From: Euglena gracilis
Lineage: Eukaryota; Euglenida; Euglenophyceae; Euglenales
Assembly (NCBI GenBank): GCA_039621445.1
Contig: CP154956.1
Location: forward strand, 77,434,474-77,498,473
DNA: 64,000 nt
Direction: 5' to 3'
Positions within the stretch are counted from its first letter, which is position 1. Every line of letters begins with the position of its first letter. Made by a program: the position numbers and the translations under genes. Positions 29,612 through 41,395 of this stretch are shown here, in pieces. The notes beneath the pieces were generated by a model that had not been told where the DNA came from, searched no databases, and worked only from the letters and a program-made list of their open reading frames with translations.

Positions 29612-29761
29612 TGCAGACAAACACACACACACACACCATATAAAATACACTGAACGCACTCCAGAGAAGGAAACAAGATGCAAACTTACACACACCTGAT
29701 TGAGCTGCTGGATAAAAGCTTGCATGGGGGCGCCAAGGTCATCGAAGCGGATGGTTGGCAT
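29275..29761 (-). CDS. Probable first two exons of the coiled-coil gene
   Basis: An ATG at 29761 opens an exon to 29696 reading MPTIRFDDLGAPMQAFIQQL and ending in phase 0 at a GTGTGT donor. The next exon, 29308-29275 (ELEITGAENQK), has a good CAG acceptor and an AAAG/GTATGC donor. The two read through smoothly as a helical, glutamine-rich start. A 90-bp (CA)n tract lies in the first intron. The frame is open upstream of the ATG, so an earlier exon cannot be excluded. The link to the exons starting at 25850 is inferred only from strand and helical character; the intervening exon or exons, which must begin in phase 1, were not found. The hAT-like element 27652-28930 would sit in this intron. 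Confidence 0.45.
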
Positions 29762-29999
29762 GAGTGACGGTTGGCCTCCACCCCAAGGGGTGGGGAGGCC
29801 CTGGGCACCACAGCAATCAGGCCGGAGGCAGAGGGATGGCCTCTTCCATATGTGTGCGGTGGGCACACAGACGAGGGCTGCAAAAGGGGGGCAACTGGGG
29901 AAAGGGCATCTCTCTGGGTCATACAATTCTGTACAAACCAACCCCTCCTGGGGAGATCTCTTCCAAAAACTAGTCAATCACATTTTCTTTGGAACACCA

Positions 30000-31560
30000 G
30001 TCAGGGGGGGGGGGCACTCTGAATCCAAGGCAAAATCAACCACAAACGTGCAAAAAAATGGTAATTTTTTTTTCCGGAATCTTCTTTTGAAGTCCCTCAG
30101 CAGAGCAGGGTGGCCGATATCAGTGACCGGAATGGGGTTTGGGGGAAGGCTTTGGGGGGGATTTGGCCAAGGTTTCGGATTTTCTTCACGGCAATTTGGG
30201 CCGAAGTGTGGGCTTTGGCTTTTGGGCCAGAAATTGGGCTGTGGAAGCACAAACCTTTCCGCACAAGAAGGCCGAAACAGAGGGTCGTGCCACAAGGGAC
30301 ATCTGGGCACCCCCCCCCCAGCCAGGAAGGGTATCCAGGAAAAGTTTATGCCATATATGTATATTTATGGCATGTATGTATGCATGTATGGCATATACAT
30401 GTTAAAGGCCCTTCTTGCGAAGACTCCACAATGGAAACAATTGTGGCCCCATTGTGCTGTGATATTTTTTTCTCTTTATGTGATACCCCGCTTGTTTTGG
30501 CTTTCCATATTGTTCTTTTCAAATCACAAAGACTGCGCAGTTGTTGCTGGTTTTGCCGGCAACGCAGAACGTTTCCAGAGCATACAATCGTTTCGTCACT
30601 GGCCGACCCCCCTTAGTTGCAATAACACTTCTTGTCTCTTTATGGCCGGCGCCACTTCGCTCTGGCCCAGTTTGAGGCCAACCCTCAACAACACTGGCCG
30701 ACCCCCTGGGTGGGGGGGGGTTGGCAAATACCACTAAAATGACCTTTTCATCATTGGGCAAAACCGGACCCCCACCAACGTGTGCGGCTGCGGTCACGGA
30801 GCGTGGTGGAAATGACACCTGGGACCCCTCTGGCCGGGAGGGGGCCACCCAGGAGGGGACTTATGCCAATATGGCATAAATTCCTCCTTGATGCCCCCTG
30901 AAACTCAGGGGTATCAAGGTGTCACTTCCATGAATCTATGACTAAGATGGTACCAAAACCATCTTGCATGCACCAGGGGTTTTCAAAAAAAAAGTGCTGG
31001 GGAACCAAATTCCAAAGCTGTTTTTTTACGCTGTTTTGAGATGATGTCATTTAACGTGGTTTTCATCAAGCCCAAAAAATTTCCAGATTTTCAGAAAATG
31101 AAGGTGGTTGCAAAGGTTTTCTCCAAAAAAAAGTCATTTCCCAAATTATTAACAAACCTGCACTCGAGGCACATTGCGTGCGTGATAATTATTATGATTA
31201 GTTGGTGTCGAGCACAGAAACACATGCAGTATGGAATATGAGTGATGTGGTGAGCAATACAGGCTGGCTCAACCTTGTAAAGCAAAGTCCCTTATTGTCT
31301 TTGTTGCAAAACACTGGGGAGTTTCGCAGTCCTTGACCATTGTTGCTGCATATTCTGTGCTGACTCGACCAGGGGTTTTCTTAAGGACCCCCACAGGGGC
31401 ACATGTCAGCCAAAATGCGGAGGTGAGAACCCAAAAACCCTCAAAACACAGCCATTTTTTCGGCCATTTTGATAGCCCTTTTCAAATTTTCAAAATTTTT
31501 GGCGATTTGCACCGAAGAATTTTCCAGTCTTGCCCGGCTTTGTTGGGGTGGTCCGAACAT
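30000..31560. other. Intergenic stretch with dispersed repeats
   Basis: Contains a palindrome-like TTATGCCATATATGTATATT segment (30345-30400) related to one at 44610-44660, plus G/C runs and AT stretches. No exon is supported. Confidence 0.5.
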
Positions 31561-31767
31561 TGTTTCAGAGGACCCCTCCCCCCCTGTGTGTACTGTGACT
31601 GTTTGTTTGGTGCCGTTTGCAGTCCGAGCAAAAATTACGGGAAGTGAAAATTACAGGAAAAAATTTACGGGAAAAAATTTATGGGAAAATTTCAATTTTT
31701 GAAATTTTATTTTTGGGAAAATTATGATTCTCATGCTATGAATTTTTTTTCTTCGTGCGAACGAGGC

Positions 31768-31813
31768 CTTGACTCCTGTGGTTCCTCCCACAGTAGGAAC
31801 CACAGGAGTCAAG
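31768..31813. repeat. Perfect 19-bp inverted repeat upstream of transposase ATG
   Basis: CTTGACTCCTGTGGTTCCT at 31768-31786 is exactly complementary to 31795-31813, with an 8-nt loop. It ends 5 bp before the transposase ATG. It could be an operator-like or 5'-leader hairpin, or an internal transposase binding site. Confidence 0.85.
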
Positions 31814-31817
31814 TCCA

Positions 31818-32876
31818 ATGGAAACATCAACAATTCCACGTGCTGTTCTTGGTGAAGTCGTTGCATCTGAAGGCCATCCCCAAAATTGGGGAGACACTTA
31901 CACAAAAATGGTGACAGACTGGGCTCGACAATATGGTATTAAAGGGGCCATTGATCGACACAAGAAAGGAGGGAACAAGGCCAAACATCTACCCTGGAGC
32001 ACTGTCGATAGCTTTTTTTCCCTTTGTGGTCATTTGCTTCTTTGTATTCTGAACAGGTGGTTGAAATTTTGGAAGGATACTGGTCGGTATTATGTGCACT
32101 CAAAGCGTGGGAGAAATAATATCTTGAGCCCTGGCGAAGCACAACAAGTTCAGGACGCTGCCAAGAAGTTGCGGTCCGCCCCGGCCAACGCAGGCATCAC
32201 CAGCGGTACGGTGGCTGCAATCGCCAGGGGTGTTGTTGCCCGCACGAGGCCAGCCTCCCTTGCGAAGAATGGTGGACTCCTCCATTTGGGTCAGTTGTGG
32301 GCAAGGTGCCACTTATTAAAGGAGGAGTGGCGTCCTTATGCAGCAACGTCGGATAGGACTGTTCCTGCTGATCAGGTGATTTTGCTGTTTCAACAGCCAT
32401 TTTTTTTTTCATTGACTCAGGTGTTAGATGCTGCTCGTGGCTTCTTTGGTGAGTTGGTACAACACATCCCATCCAGGGATTTGACTTTCAACGGGGACGA
32501 GCATTGTGTCTTGCTCGGACCAAATCGAAAATGGACATGGCATCCAATGAGGGAGCGTCGAATCGTTTCTACCAGGAAAACAAAAGCGGCTTTTACCTGC
32601 ACTGTTCTCACTGGTGTGCCAAAAAAAGTAGTTTCACTCTTTTTTCCCTTTGTTATTAGATGGAGAGGGAAACCTTATCAAACTTCAAATGATTTGGCAA
32701 GGGTCGACAGATGCTGTCCATGCAAGGACAGACACCAAGCACCCCAAGGTCTTCCAAGACCACCAGCATGCGTCACACTTTCAGGTATAATTGAAATTTT
32801 CTTGGGTAGTAGCGTCGTCTTTGCATCTCAGAACAAGGATACGTTTGCAAGGTTGTGTGACGAACTGATATTGCAT
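31818..32876 (+). CDS. pogo/Tigger-like DDE transposase, probably degenerate at its 3' end
   Basis: Reading is open from ATG 31818, and four exons close in phase: 31818-32375, 32421-32613, 32660-32784 and 32832-32876, with introns of 45, 46 and 47 nt. An N-terminal DNA-binding region is followed by a CENPB-like segment (WARCHLLKEEWRPYAATSDR). The DDE_1-type core starts at FNGDEHCVLLGPNRKWTW (first catalytic Asp in NGDE), then TRKTKAAFTCTVLT, KLQMIWQGST and HASHFQ. The introns are far shorter than those of host genes here. After the GTAAGT donor at 32877 the frame soon meets a stop. A plausible C-terminal stretch (IDRLSAAIIRRSWDATGIP) appears only further on, near 33160-33280. The copy therefore looks inactive. 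It lies between the terminal inverted repeats at 31620 and 33698. Confidence 0.75.
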
Positions 32877-34605
32877 GTAAGTTCCATCCGTTCACATCTT
32901 CCCGAATTCATATGCCCAATTTGCAAAAGTGCAAATATGCATTTATTGCTGAAATCGTTGTTTGACTTCGGCAAAAAAATTGCGGGTTGAGAAAAATAGT
33001 TAAACAACCAAGGAATCGCCCCTTTTTGAGCCAACAAATGCACGGAAAAGGTAGGCCTGGTTCGGGGTGCCCCAAAATGGCTTTTCGTCACCTGTGACTT
33101 CCCTCTGTGACCCCCCCCCCCCGACCAACTCCAGCCTCTCTATCTGTCAAACAACGTCATCAGCAATTGACCGCCTCTCTGCCGCCATCATCCGTCGCTC
33201 TTGGGATGCCACTGGCATTCCGCGCTCCCTCTGGGCCGATGTCCCGTCTGTTCAGCCGATGCTGGAGACCAGGATTTTTTAAGAGGGTTTTTTTGATGCT
33301 TGCTATTAAAATTTGTTTGTTTTTTTTTGATGCAATTTTGCCTTTTCGGGAATTTGCCTTCTGGGGAATTTGCAGGGAAGCCTGATGGAAGTCATGCAAG
33401 CCACACTTCAGCCAGAAACCCTATATCCCTGTGAGTGTGGTGTACAAACTGCCCGAAAATGTGTTGTTTGTGCATCTCGTGTGTGTGACGGCTGTTTTCC
33501 TGACCACTCATCTGTAGTCTGCCTCCCTTAGACAATGGACAGAGTCCGTTGCCTTTGATGGCGCTTCATGTCTTCTGTTTGCCTTGGAGCAAAGAGGCGT
33601 CGGAAAGCTGCAGTGGGAAAAAATTACGGGAAAAAAAATTCGGGAAAATTGTGGCACTTTCCCAAAATTTCAGCTTCCCGTAATTTTTGCTGGGACTGTA
33701 TCCCCTCTTCTGGCTTGGCGCTGTTTTTCGCCTCCAGCCCTTTTTTGTCTTGCGTGTGTTGGCCGGAGCCTGGCGGGATTTGCCTTGTTCACTTCGCCGG
33801 CCACCAAGAGCCCACCAGGCACACTCTCCACTGTGGGGATGCGAACGCACAGTGCGCGGCACACCGTGCGTCTTTCGATGAAATTGACCCAAAATAAATT
33901 TCAATTTCCCGACAATTCTCCGCGTTTCACATTGATTTTTCGAATTTTTTTAAATTTTTTCTCTGGCGCTGAAAGAAGAACGGTGTGAACATTGTGCACA
34001 CTGTGCACAGTGTGCACGGTGTGCCACACACCGTAGGGGGGTTCTCCTTCCCCCCTGTTTCTCCTTTGCCCCGCCAACTAATTCGCGACCCAGGAAATGG
34101 CGGTCAACGGTTCCCAGCACCTCTCAACATGGTTCGACTCTGCAGGCAATGGAGAGGCAGGGGACTCGAGAGCCCCTCTTTTGCTGGCAGACACGCCCTT
34201 CCGAGCCTCCTTTGCTGCATTTTCCGGCCTTTCTGAACTTACTTTCAGAGACCCCCCCCCCCCCGGGGTTCCGCAGCCCAAGTGGGAGGTGTTGGCCGGA
34301 AAAAAGGTGCTGGCTGGCTGGACCCCCCCATTCCCTTCAAACAGGGGTTTTTTGAGACCGGGGGGGGGGGAGGGGGTCGGCACCCACCCACCCCCTGGGG
34401 TGGGCCCGCCCCCCCCCCCCGGGGGAGGGGGGTTCGGGTGACCCCCCACTTTTGCCCGAAAATGGCCAAAAACGCTAAAAATAGCACCTTTTTCAAAGTT
34501 TTCGGCGACTTCGGCACCAAAAAAGATATACCCACCAGCCCCTACCCTCACCTCCCCCCTGTGGGGGGGTTTCAAGGGACCCCCCCCCCCCCCCGGGGGA
34601 GGGGG

Positions 34606-34690
34606 TCCAAGACTAAAAAAAACCCCTGCCTCCAAAACCCTGGAAAGCAGACTAAAAAAAACCCCTGCCTCCAAAACCCTGGAAAGCAAC
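34606..34690. repeat. Two tandem copies of a 39-bp unit
   Basis: GACTAAAAAAAACCCCTGCC through CCCTGGAAAGCA repeats twice. Confidence 0.85.
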
Positions 34691-35059
34691 CAAACTAAAA
34701 TAAGGTGGCGAGAACGAAAGGGTTTCAGCGTTCTTGAAGAACCCCATTTTCGTCCAGAAATACCAAAAATTTGTCAGATTGCAAAAAGCCCCAAATTGGG
34801 ACTTCCAAACTCCCCCAGAGCAACCTAGAGTGTGCAGGTATTAAAATAAATGTTAACCAGAATATTTTGCGTCATACACACACACACACACACACAAATT
34901 ATTGCTGGTTTGTGGGATGATCCTTAAAATACATACCCCACCATGCCTGGTTGGGTACCCCATCTTTCTTGGGAACATGGCACAGTGCTGAAATACCGGG
35001 TGGGGGGCTTTTGAGAGAGCAACAACGTGCCGATTTCTTAAAAAAAAAGTCACTTCATG

Positions 35060-37484
35060 GCCGTGAAGAGTGGCACACACCAGCGACAGGAAGAAGAACG
35101 TGGCCCAGTCCCGCCACAGCTCTTCGGCGGAGGAGGCGCTCTGCCCGGGGTCCCCAGTGACGATGGTGATGTTGAACGGGTCGTCGCCGGTGCCATTCAC
35201 CACCGCGGTCTGGTTCTTGGTCGCACTGTTGCTCTCGGACCCACTGAAAGCACACAGAGGAGGACTTGTGAGGAGCACAGGGAACGAAAGGAGGGCGGGA
35301 TAGAAAGAGAACAGAGGTACCTTTTCTATGCAGGACCCTGGAAGAAGAGAGACCCAATCTCGGTCAGGAAGGGGCAGAGACTTTGGGTGTGTTTGTGTGA
35401 GTTTGGGTGTGAGACTTTGCAGTGTTTCACGGTTCTGAGAGATCAACAGAAACGCTGCGTCACTTTTAGAAGAAACACCCAATCACTCCTCCCTCCGAAA
35501 AATAATCACTTCTGTAGGCCAAATCACAAAAGAAAACGAGTAGTTTTTTCATGCTATCTTGCCCAAGTTTGCTGACCAGCAAAAAATTAAACACAGAAGC
35601 CGCCCCTCTGAATAAGAGGGAAAAAACAGAGACCCGGGAGAGACAGTAAACACACTCCGATCCGGAGAAGCCAATAATAAACACGATCCAGAACCCGGGG
35701 GCCGGCCTTGGCGGCAACGCACACTGTTGGCTGCATGCCGGGCTACATGTGACGACCAAGAAGGTGACTCTAACAAATAGGGGCGAGGATTTGCAAACCA
35801 TATCTCCATCATAGAACTCCCGGCAGTGGTTAGGATAGCATTGAAAACCCTCTTCCAAATGAAGCCTCTTTGGAAAGAGTTTTTTCAAAATCATGTTTGA
35901 GAACGACGGCACTTTCATGTGAGTCTGACACATACCCACAAAAACCCTTTTGCCCACAGTAGAAAACAGGGTGCCTCAAGAACCCTGCCGCTCAAAAAAG
36001 GACACAAACTCTCTCCAAAGCCGGGGCGATCAGCATCATTTGGGCGATACAGACGCAGGAGGTGACGAATGTGCCCCCCACCAGGAACTGCTGATGGCAC
36101 GGCTGGCCTCCACATCGCCAGGGTCATGTGGCCATCGGACTCCAAAAAGCTGACCTATGAGACAAAATGGTCGCCCCATCCAACGCCATTTGCCAAAAAC
36201 AACAACATATGCCTGACATGATGCAGCCCATGTGGGTGTCCTGGAGACACAGGTTTGGGGAAACTGCTGGCAGCTCCACCCCGGCCAGAGAACAACCCCC
36301 CCCCCCCCCGATGTAGCCTGTCCCCAAGGAAGGCCGCCCTGGGGGGATGACGTTGGTGAAGGTGGTGATCTTGTAGTGCCAGAACCACGTGCAAAGCACC
36401 AGCACCCCAAAGGGGATGAAGAAAAAGGGCGGCCCAGGGAGCCAATCCAGGGGGGGATGGCCAAATGGAACTGAGAGTGGGAAGCTGTGCACACAGCTTC
36501 CCACTCTGGTCCGCTCCATTTTTGTTAGATCCCTGGGTCGTTGATGGTGAATAAAAACCACCACCTTTGATTCCTTAGCGATCAGACGGAATGTTTGCAT
36601 GTCTGAGCAACCTCCAGGGTGAATTACCACAAACTGACAAAATCATATGCCTGCTCAATCCATCCCACACCAAAGAAAAGAAATTCTCCTTGATTTGAAA
36701 ATTGATTTGCAAAACCTTGGGCCAAAGTGAGCTAACACAAACAGCGGCAAGTCACACCGGTGAGGGTGGTTACGGAGCCCCTGGAACGGGCTTCCACCCC
36801 CACACGAGGCCACTGGGCCCGGGGCCGGGCGGAGGGCGCCCTGCCCAGGACGGACCAGAGGGGGACCTCGGGGGTGGAGATGAGGTACATCAGCCCCTCC
36901 AGCACCAGCCCGCCCGCCAGGAACGCCGCCACGCCGCTGTTGAACTCGCAGAACTTATTTGGCGCCTCCGGCTGGTCCTCCGGCGCGCCGCCACGGCTTG
37001 CCATCGGACCACGCGGGTTGGGGGGGGAAGGCTGAACTTGTCCAAGGGGAAGGGTTTTGGAGTGTCCTGGAGTACGAGGGCAAACAGGACCCCCCCCCCC
37101 CCGAGGTGTTTGGCAGAAATTTGCCCCAAAATGGGCTGTTCAGGACATTCGATATCGGAGCATCTTGGTCGAGTGCCCAAGCACTTCTGGCCATATGCGC
37201 AAATTTGGGGGGAGGGGGGTTGGATCTGGGGTGCCTGGGGTGCCGCCCAGGCAGGTCACCCCCCGGGGTGTCGGCAACACAAAAAATGTCAAACAACGAC
37301 GAAACGCTGTCCAACTGCAATACCTACGACTGGCCCACCCGTTTGGGATGGGGGCACTCCTCCATCCGAGGCGCGAGCCCCAACGTGCACAGGGCAACCC
37401 CTGGTCCTCCAGTTCGTTGTGGTCCTCGAAGTCCGCCTCCAGCTCGTCGCGCAGGTGCGCCTGCCGGCTCTCGGTGCTGGCCAT
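35060..37484 (-). CDS. Multi-pass membrane protein, unknown family
   Basis: Minus-strand exons carry several hydrophobic helices. A possible start at 37484 reads MASTESRQAHLRDELEADFE (exon to 37391). Around 37000-36880 comes NSGVAAFLAGGLVLEGLMYL, ending in a GAG/GTCCCC donor. Around 36440-36320 comes PPFFFIPFGVLVLCTWFWHY. At 36104-36018 comes FLVGGTFVTSCVCIAQMMLI. At about 35246-35072 comes an N-x-S/T-rich loop (NQTAVVNGTGDDPFNITI) followed by LWRDWATFFFLSL. This suggests four membrane segments, a short acidic cytosolic N-terminus, and a hydrophilic loop with NQT, NGT and NIT glycosylation sequons between the third and fourth segments. Topology is inference. Phases at some junctions were not closed, and the stop codon was not placed. 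I do not recognise the family. Confidence 0.6.
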
Positions 37485-38524
37485 GGCGAGCACAGGGGGG
37501 ACACTGGGAGGCAGCGCGACGCAGGGCGGCGGACTCCACTGGGGAAGGGCGGCGCATGACCCACTCCGGGCACAACGCCGGGGGATGGCTGGGCCGGTCC
37601 GCAGTCCGTCCGCTGCATGCGGCCGAGCTTCCGGGTGGGGTGTCCCGTGCCGGTTGGGAGTTCTGACCCGGGGGTGATGAGGGTTTGGAAGACAACGTGG
37701 GAAACCCTCTGGAGGGCCTCAATGCTGGCGCACTCTTGTCATTGATCTGGTTTGCTCCTAAACCACTCACCCCCCCAAAAAAACAGACCGATTGCATTTA
37801 TTAGAACATTTTGATATTATGCATCTCTTTTGCTTGTGCGGCTCTTTCACGCCTGGCTCAATTTTGGGTCCGAATAGGGGGGGGAGGGGGGGAAATGGCC
37901 GGAAAATGGCGTGGCGAGGGGGTCTCGGATGGGGGGGGGGAGGGGTGTACCATGGTTGCACAATGAAAAATGTGTTGGGTGGCGTGGCGAGGGGGTCCTA
38001 GGGGGGGGGGAGGGGGGTAAATGGCGTGGCGAGCCCCTCGGCTTTCTTGGTCCAAGGCGAACATGGAATTTCTAAAGACCCCCTGGGGGTACAGGCTGGC
38101 TGGAAAGGTGCTGGCTGGGGAAAAAAGTGCTGGCTGGACACCAACCCCCAGGGGGTGGGGGCTGGGCTGGGCCTGACTGGTACCCAAAAACTGGCAAAAG
38201 TCAGTTGAGTTAGACTTCTTCAGCCAAAATTTCAGGTGAACCCCAAAAAACCTTCGCAAATGCCCTTTTTTGGATGATTTTTGACCCCCTTTCTGGTCCA
38301 GCCCAACTGCACCGCGCTGGACCGGGACCAGGACCTAGCCAGGGGCCAGGGGTCCTTCCGCCTAAGAAACACCCCGTTGAAGGACACGGTGTTACTGGCA
38401 TCTCCACCAGGCCATGGGCGCCTGGCAACGATGGGACTTCAACAGCGCAGCGTCCCGCCACACTCGTCCCGTGGCGTGTCGGCGATCGCGGTGCAGTGCA
38501 GCACAGTGGCGGGCGTCGGGTGGG

Positions 38525-39384
38525 TCAAGGGGCTGGGGGGCCCCGCTGGGGGGTGGGCACCCCTTCCCCCGAGGCGGGGACGGCGTCGTCCGCCTCGGCC
38601 AGTGGTGGGCGGGCGACACGCACCCACGCCGGGCGGCGGTCCGTGGCGGCGGGCAGCGCGGCGGGGGCCGGGGCCAGCCCCCGGCCGACCTGCCGCAGGA
38701 ACCCCCGGTACTGCTCCGCCGTGGCGAGCGACTGCGCCGGGGGGGCGGGGCCAGGGAGGGCCCAATCTCGGTCGGCACCCATCAGTGCCCGCCTGAACCC
38801 CGCCGCATCGGTTCCCGGAGCAGCAGCTTGCTGGAAAGGTCGGCGTAATTTTGTGCCCGCCACCGTCAGGTCCAACGTGAAAGAAAAATGCAGCCTGAAC
38901 AGGGGCTGTTCGTTGGACAAGCAGATTTATTGGATGGGGGGTTGGCTTGCGCTCCAGAGTGGACTCATTCGAGTCATGCAGTGGTGAAGTAAATCTTGTC
39001 GGATCTGATCCCCTCCCCCAGGACTGTCCACCTTCTGTGACCAAAATATCAAATATCCCAACAGCAAACCATCCGAGTGCCGACAAAAAAATATCGCAAA
39101 AGAGATCACCCACGTTTCATCCTGGGGCCAGGGGAACTGAAGAGAAAGCTGGACAGACATACATGGAAGTTCTCTGATACTGACGCCTGGCGGTTGCCTG
39201 CCTGCCCTCCCCCCCCCCTGCCGCAAGCAAGGATGCCTACCCTGTGCAGGGGCCTCCTCCGTACCACCGGTGGAATCCGGCTCGCCCGCCTCCGCCGCCT
39301 CTCCAGCGACTTCAGCCTCCTCTTCGTACTCCGTCCGTCGGATGCGCTGGAACCCTTCGATGAGGGCTGGGGCCGCCAGCAGGG
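38525..39384 (-). CDS. C-terminal exons of an unrecognised protein
   Basis: Exon 39384-39241 begins LLAAPALIEGFQRIRRTEYE, continues with an Ala/Glu-rich acidic stretch (EEEAEVAGEAAEAGEP), and ends at a strong G/GTAGGC donor in phase 1. The last exon begins after CTTTCCAG at about 38827 and reads FRRALMGADRDW, SLATAEQYRGFLRQVGRG and an Ala/Pro-rich tail ending RGPPAP and TGA (38527-38525). The acceptor of the last exon gives phase 0, so at least one more exon or another splice choice lies between. GC content is far above the flanks. It could be a separate gene or a distant extension of the LRR gene upstream; no family is recognised. Confidence 0.5.
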
Positions 39385-40139
39385 CTGCCCAGGAATGCCT
39401 GTTTCCCCTCAACGACCCAGGGAGGGCAGGCTGAAGTGGAGTGTCGTCGGAAACAGTGACTGGCAGCTCGAAAATGAATATTGGCTGTTGTCGTTGCACC
39501 GTTTTGAGCCACAACTGCCCCCCCCGGGTCACATTTCGGAAACACCCGCCCTCCCCCGGAGACGGGGGAGGGCGGCCCCCCCCTCCCCCTGTGCGAAAAA
39601 AATTCCGGCACGAAGCACTGGCTTTTTTGTAGGGCGGGTCCTCTGCAGGAGCAAAATCCAAATAAAACCCCCGCCTGCGACGGAGCGCAGCCACACCAGC
39701 CAGAAACCGGAAGCCTTTCAAAGGAACGGAGCACACTGTGCGGTGGCAAAATGCCTCAGAGAGCAAACTTTTTTGAGGCGGAATGAGGTCTTTTTCATTT
39801 CAGAGACATATTTTTGACCTTTTTTCACGCAAAAAAGCCGCGGCTGGAGGCTTTGGTCCACTACAAACCCACCCGCTCTTTTTTTGTGCGCGCGGGGGGG
39901 GGGTTAGAGGCAGCGGAGCACGGGTCCATACCACCCCCCCTCCCCCCTCACTTAATGCCCTGCCCCAAACAGTACTTTAAAAAGCCCCCCTCCAAAATCG
40001 TGCTTTTGCACACTTTTTTTCCCCTGAAGAACTGGCCAAAACATACGCCAAATATTTCATCTCCATTTAATCGCCGGAGAAAATTTCTTTGGTTCCCGGG
40101 TGGGTTCTCAGCAAGCACCTCTGGTCAGCCATGCCCTTG

Positions 40140-40205
40140 GGCCTAGCATCGCCCAGCATCGCCCAGCATCGGCCAGCATCGCCCAGCATCGCCCAGCATC
40201 GCCTT
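40140..40205. repeat. 11-bp minisatellite CCCAGCATCGC, with a relative at 41760-41880
   Basis: Tandem CAGCATCGCC units. A second array of the same unit lies 1.6 kb away at 41760-41880. Confidence 0.85.
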
Positions 40206-40249
40206 TGGAGCCCTTGAAGGTGTACCTGTAATGCCTGCCGTAGCCCACT

Positions 40250-40780
40250 TTTGGTTGCTTTGGCCATCTTTGGTTGCTTTTTGACCACTTTGACCACTTT
40301 TGACTGCTCTTTTCCCACATTGACCACTTTTGACTGCTTTTTGACCACTGTTGCCCACGTTTGCTGCCTTTTGACCAATTTTGACTGCTTCTTGACCACT
40401 TTTGCTGCTTTTTGCCCACCTTTGCCCACCTTTGCCCATGTCCAACCACCTTTGCGGCTTTTTGATCACTTTTGCTGCTTTTTGACGATCTTTGGCCCCT
40501 TTTGCCAGCTTTTTGACCACTTTTGACAACTTTTGTTGCTTTTCGACCACTTTTGCCCACGTTTGCTACTTTTTGCCCACGTTTGCAACTTTTTGCCGAC
40601 TTTTGGCCATTGTTGCTGCTTTTTGATCACTTTCACTTTTTTTGCCACTTTTGCTGCTTTTTGACCACTTTTGTCCACTTTTGCCCACTTTTTTACCACT
40701 TTCGCTGCTTTCTGACCACTTTTACCCCACTTTTGCCTGCTTTTTGACCACTTTTTGACCACTTTTGCTGCTTTTTGCTG
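40250..40780. repeat. Degenerate minisatellite of TTTTGACCACTTTTGCTGC
   Basis: About 25 diverged units of 17-25 bp with TTTTTGACCAC and TTTGCCCAC variants fill 530 bp. Open reading through it is a by-product of the repeat. Confidence 0.8.
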
Positions 40781-40894
40781 GAGGATGTGGTGCAGGCCTG
40801 TGAGATGGCAACATCGAGTACAAGTTGCAAGCCTCTTGCCGGTCAGACAAACAAAATCCAAAACAATTGTTGTGCTGGAGGGTGGAGGGTGGCA

Positions 40895-41395
40895 CCCCAT
40901 CTTGTCCATCTGCATCTTGTCCAGTATTTGCATCTTGTCCAGTATCTGCATCTAGCATCTGCATCTTCTCCAGCATCTGCTTCTTGTCCAGTATCTGCAT
41001 CTTGTCCACCATCTGCATGTTGTCCAGTGTCTGCATCCAGTTCATCTTGTCCGGCATCGGCATCTTGTCCAGTATCTGCATCTTGTCTAGCATCTGCATC
41101 TTGTCCAGCATCGGCATCTTGTCCAACAACTGCATCTGCATCTTGTCCAGTGTCTGCATCCAGTTCATCTTGTCCAGCATCGGCATCTTGTCCAGTATCT
41201 GCATCTTGTCTAGCATCTGCATCTTGTCCAGCATCGGCATCTTGTCCAGCAACTGCATCCAGTTCATCTTGTCCAGCATCGGCATCTTGTCCAGTATCTG
41301 CATCTTGTCCAGCATCTGCATCTTGTCCAGCATCTGCATCTTGTCCAGCATCGGCATCTTGTAGCATCTGCATCTTGTCCATCATATGTCCAGTA
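40895..41395. repeat. 18-bp minisatellite CATCTTGTCCAGCATCTG
   Basis: About 27 units of CATCTTGTCCAG(C/T)AT(C/T)(T/G)G. Because the unit is 18 bp, all frames stay open; the minus strand would read repeats of Leu-Asp-Lys-Met. There are no splice or coding signals around it. Confidence 0.85.

Larger units (their letters stand above)
31620..33698 (+). mobile_element. pogo-like transposon, 2.08 kb, with terminal inverted repeats
   Basis: The left end (31620) reads CAGTCCGAGCAAAAATTACG and the right end, reverse-complemented from 33698, reads CAGTCCCAGCAAAAATTACG. About 25 bp match with one mismatch. The flanks are TG on the left and TA on the right, compatible with a TA target in which one copy has mutated. 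A related sequence at about 43785-43930 has the same left flank (TTTGGTGCCGTTT) joined directly to the same right flank (CTTCTGG..GGCGCTG), as an unfilled site would. A perfect 19-bp hairpin lies just before the transposase start. Confidence 0.8.

Noticed and set aside
40895-41395. Possible CRISPR-like array or repetitive protein
   Set aside because: Units are contiguous 18-mers without spacers, in a eukaryotic intergenic context, and the frames are open only because the unit is a multiple of three.
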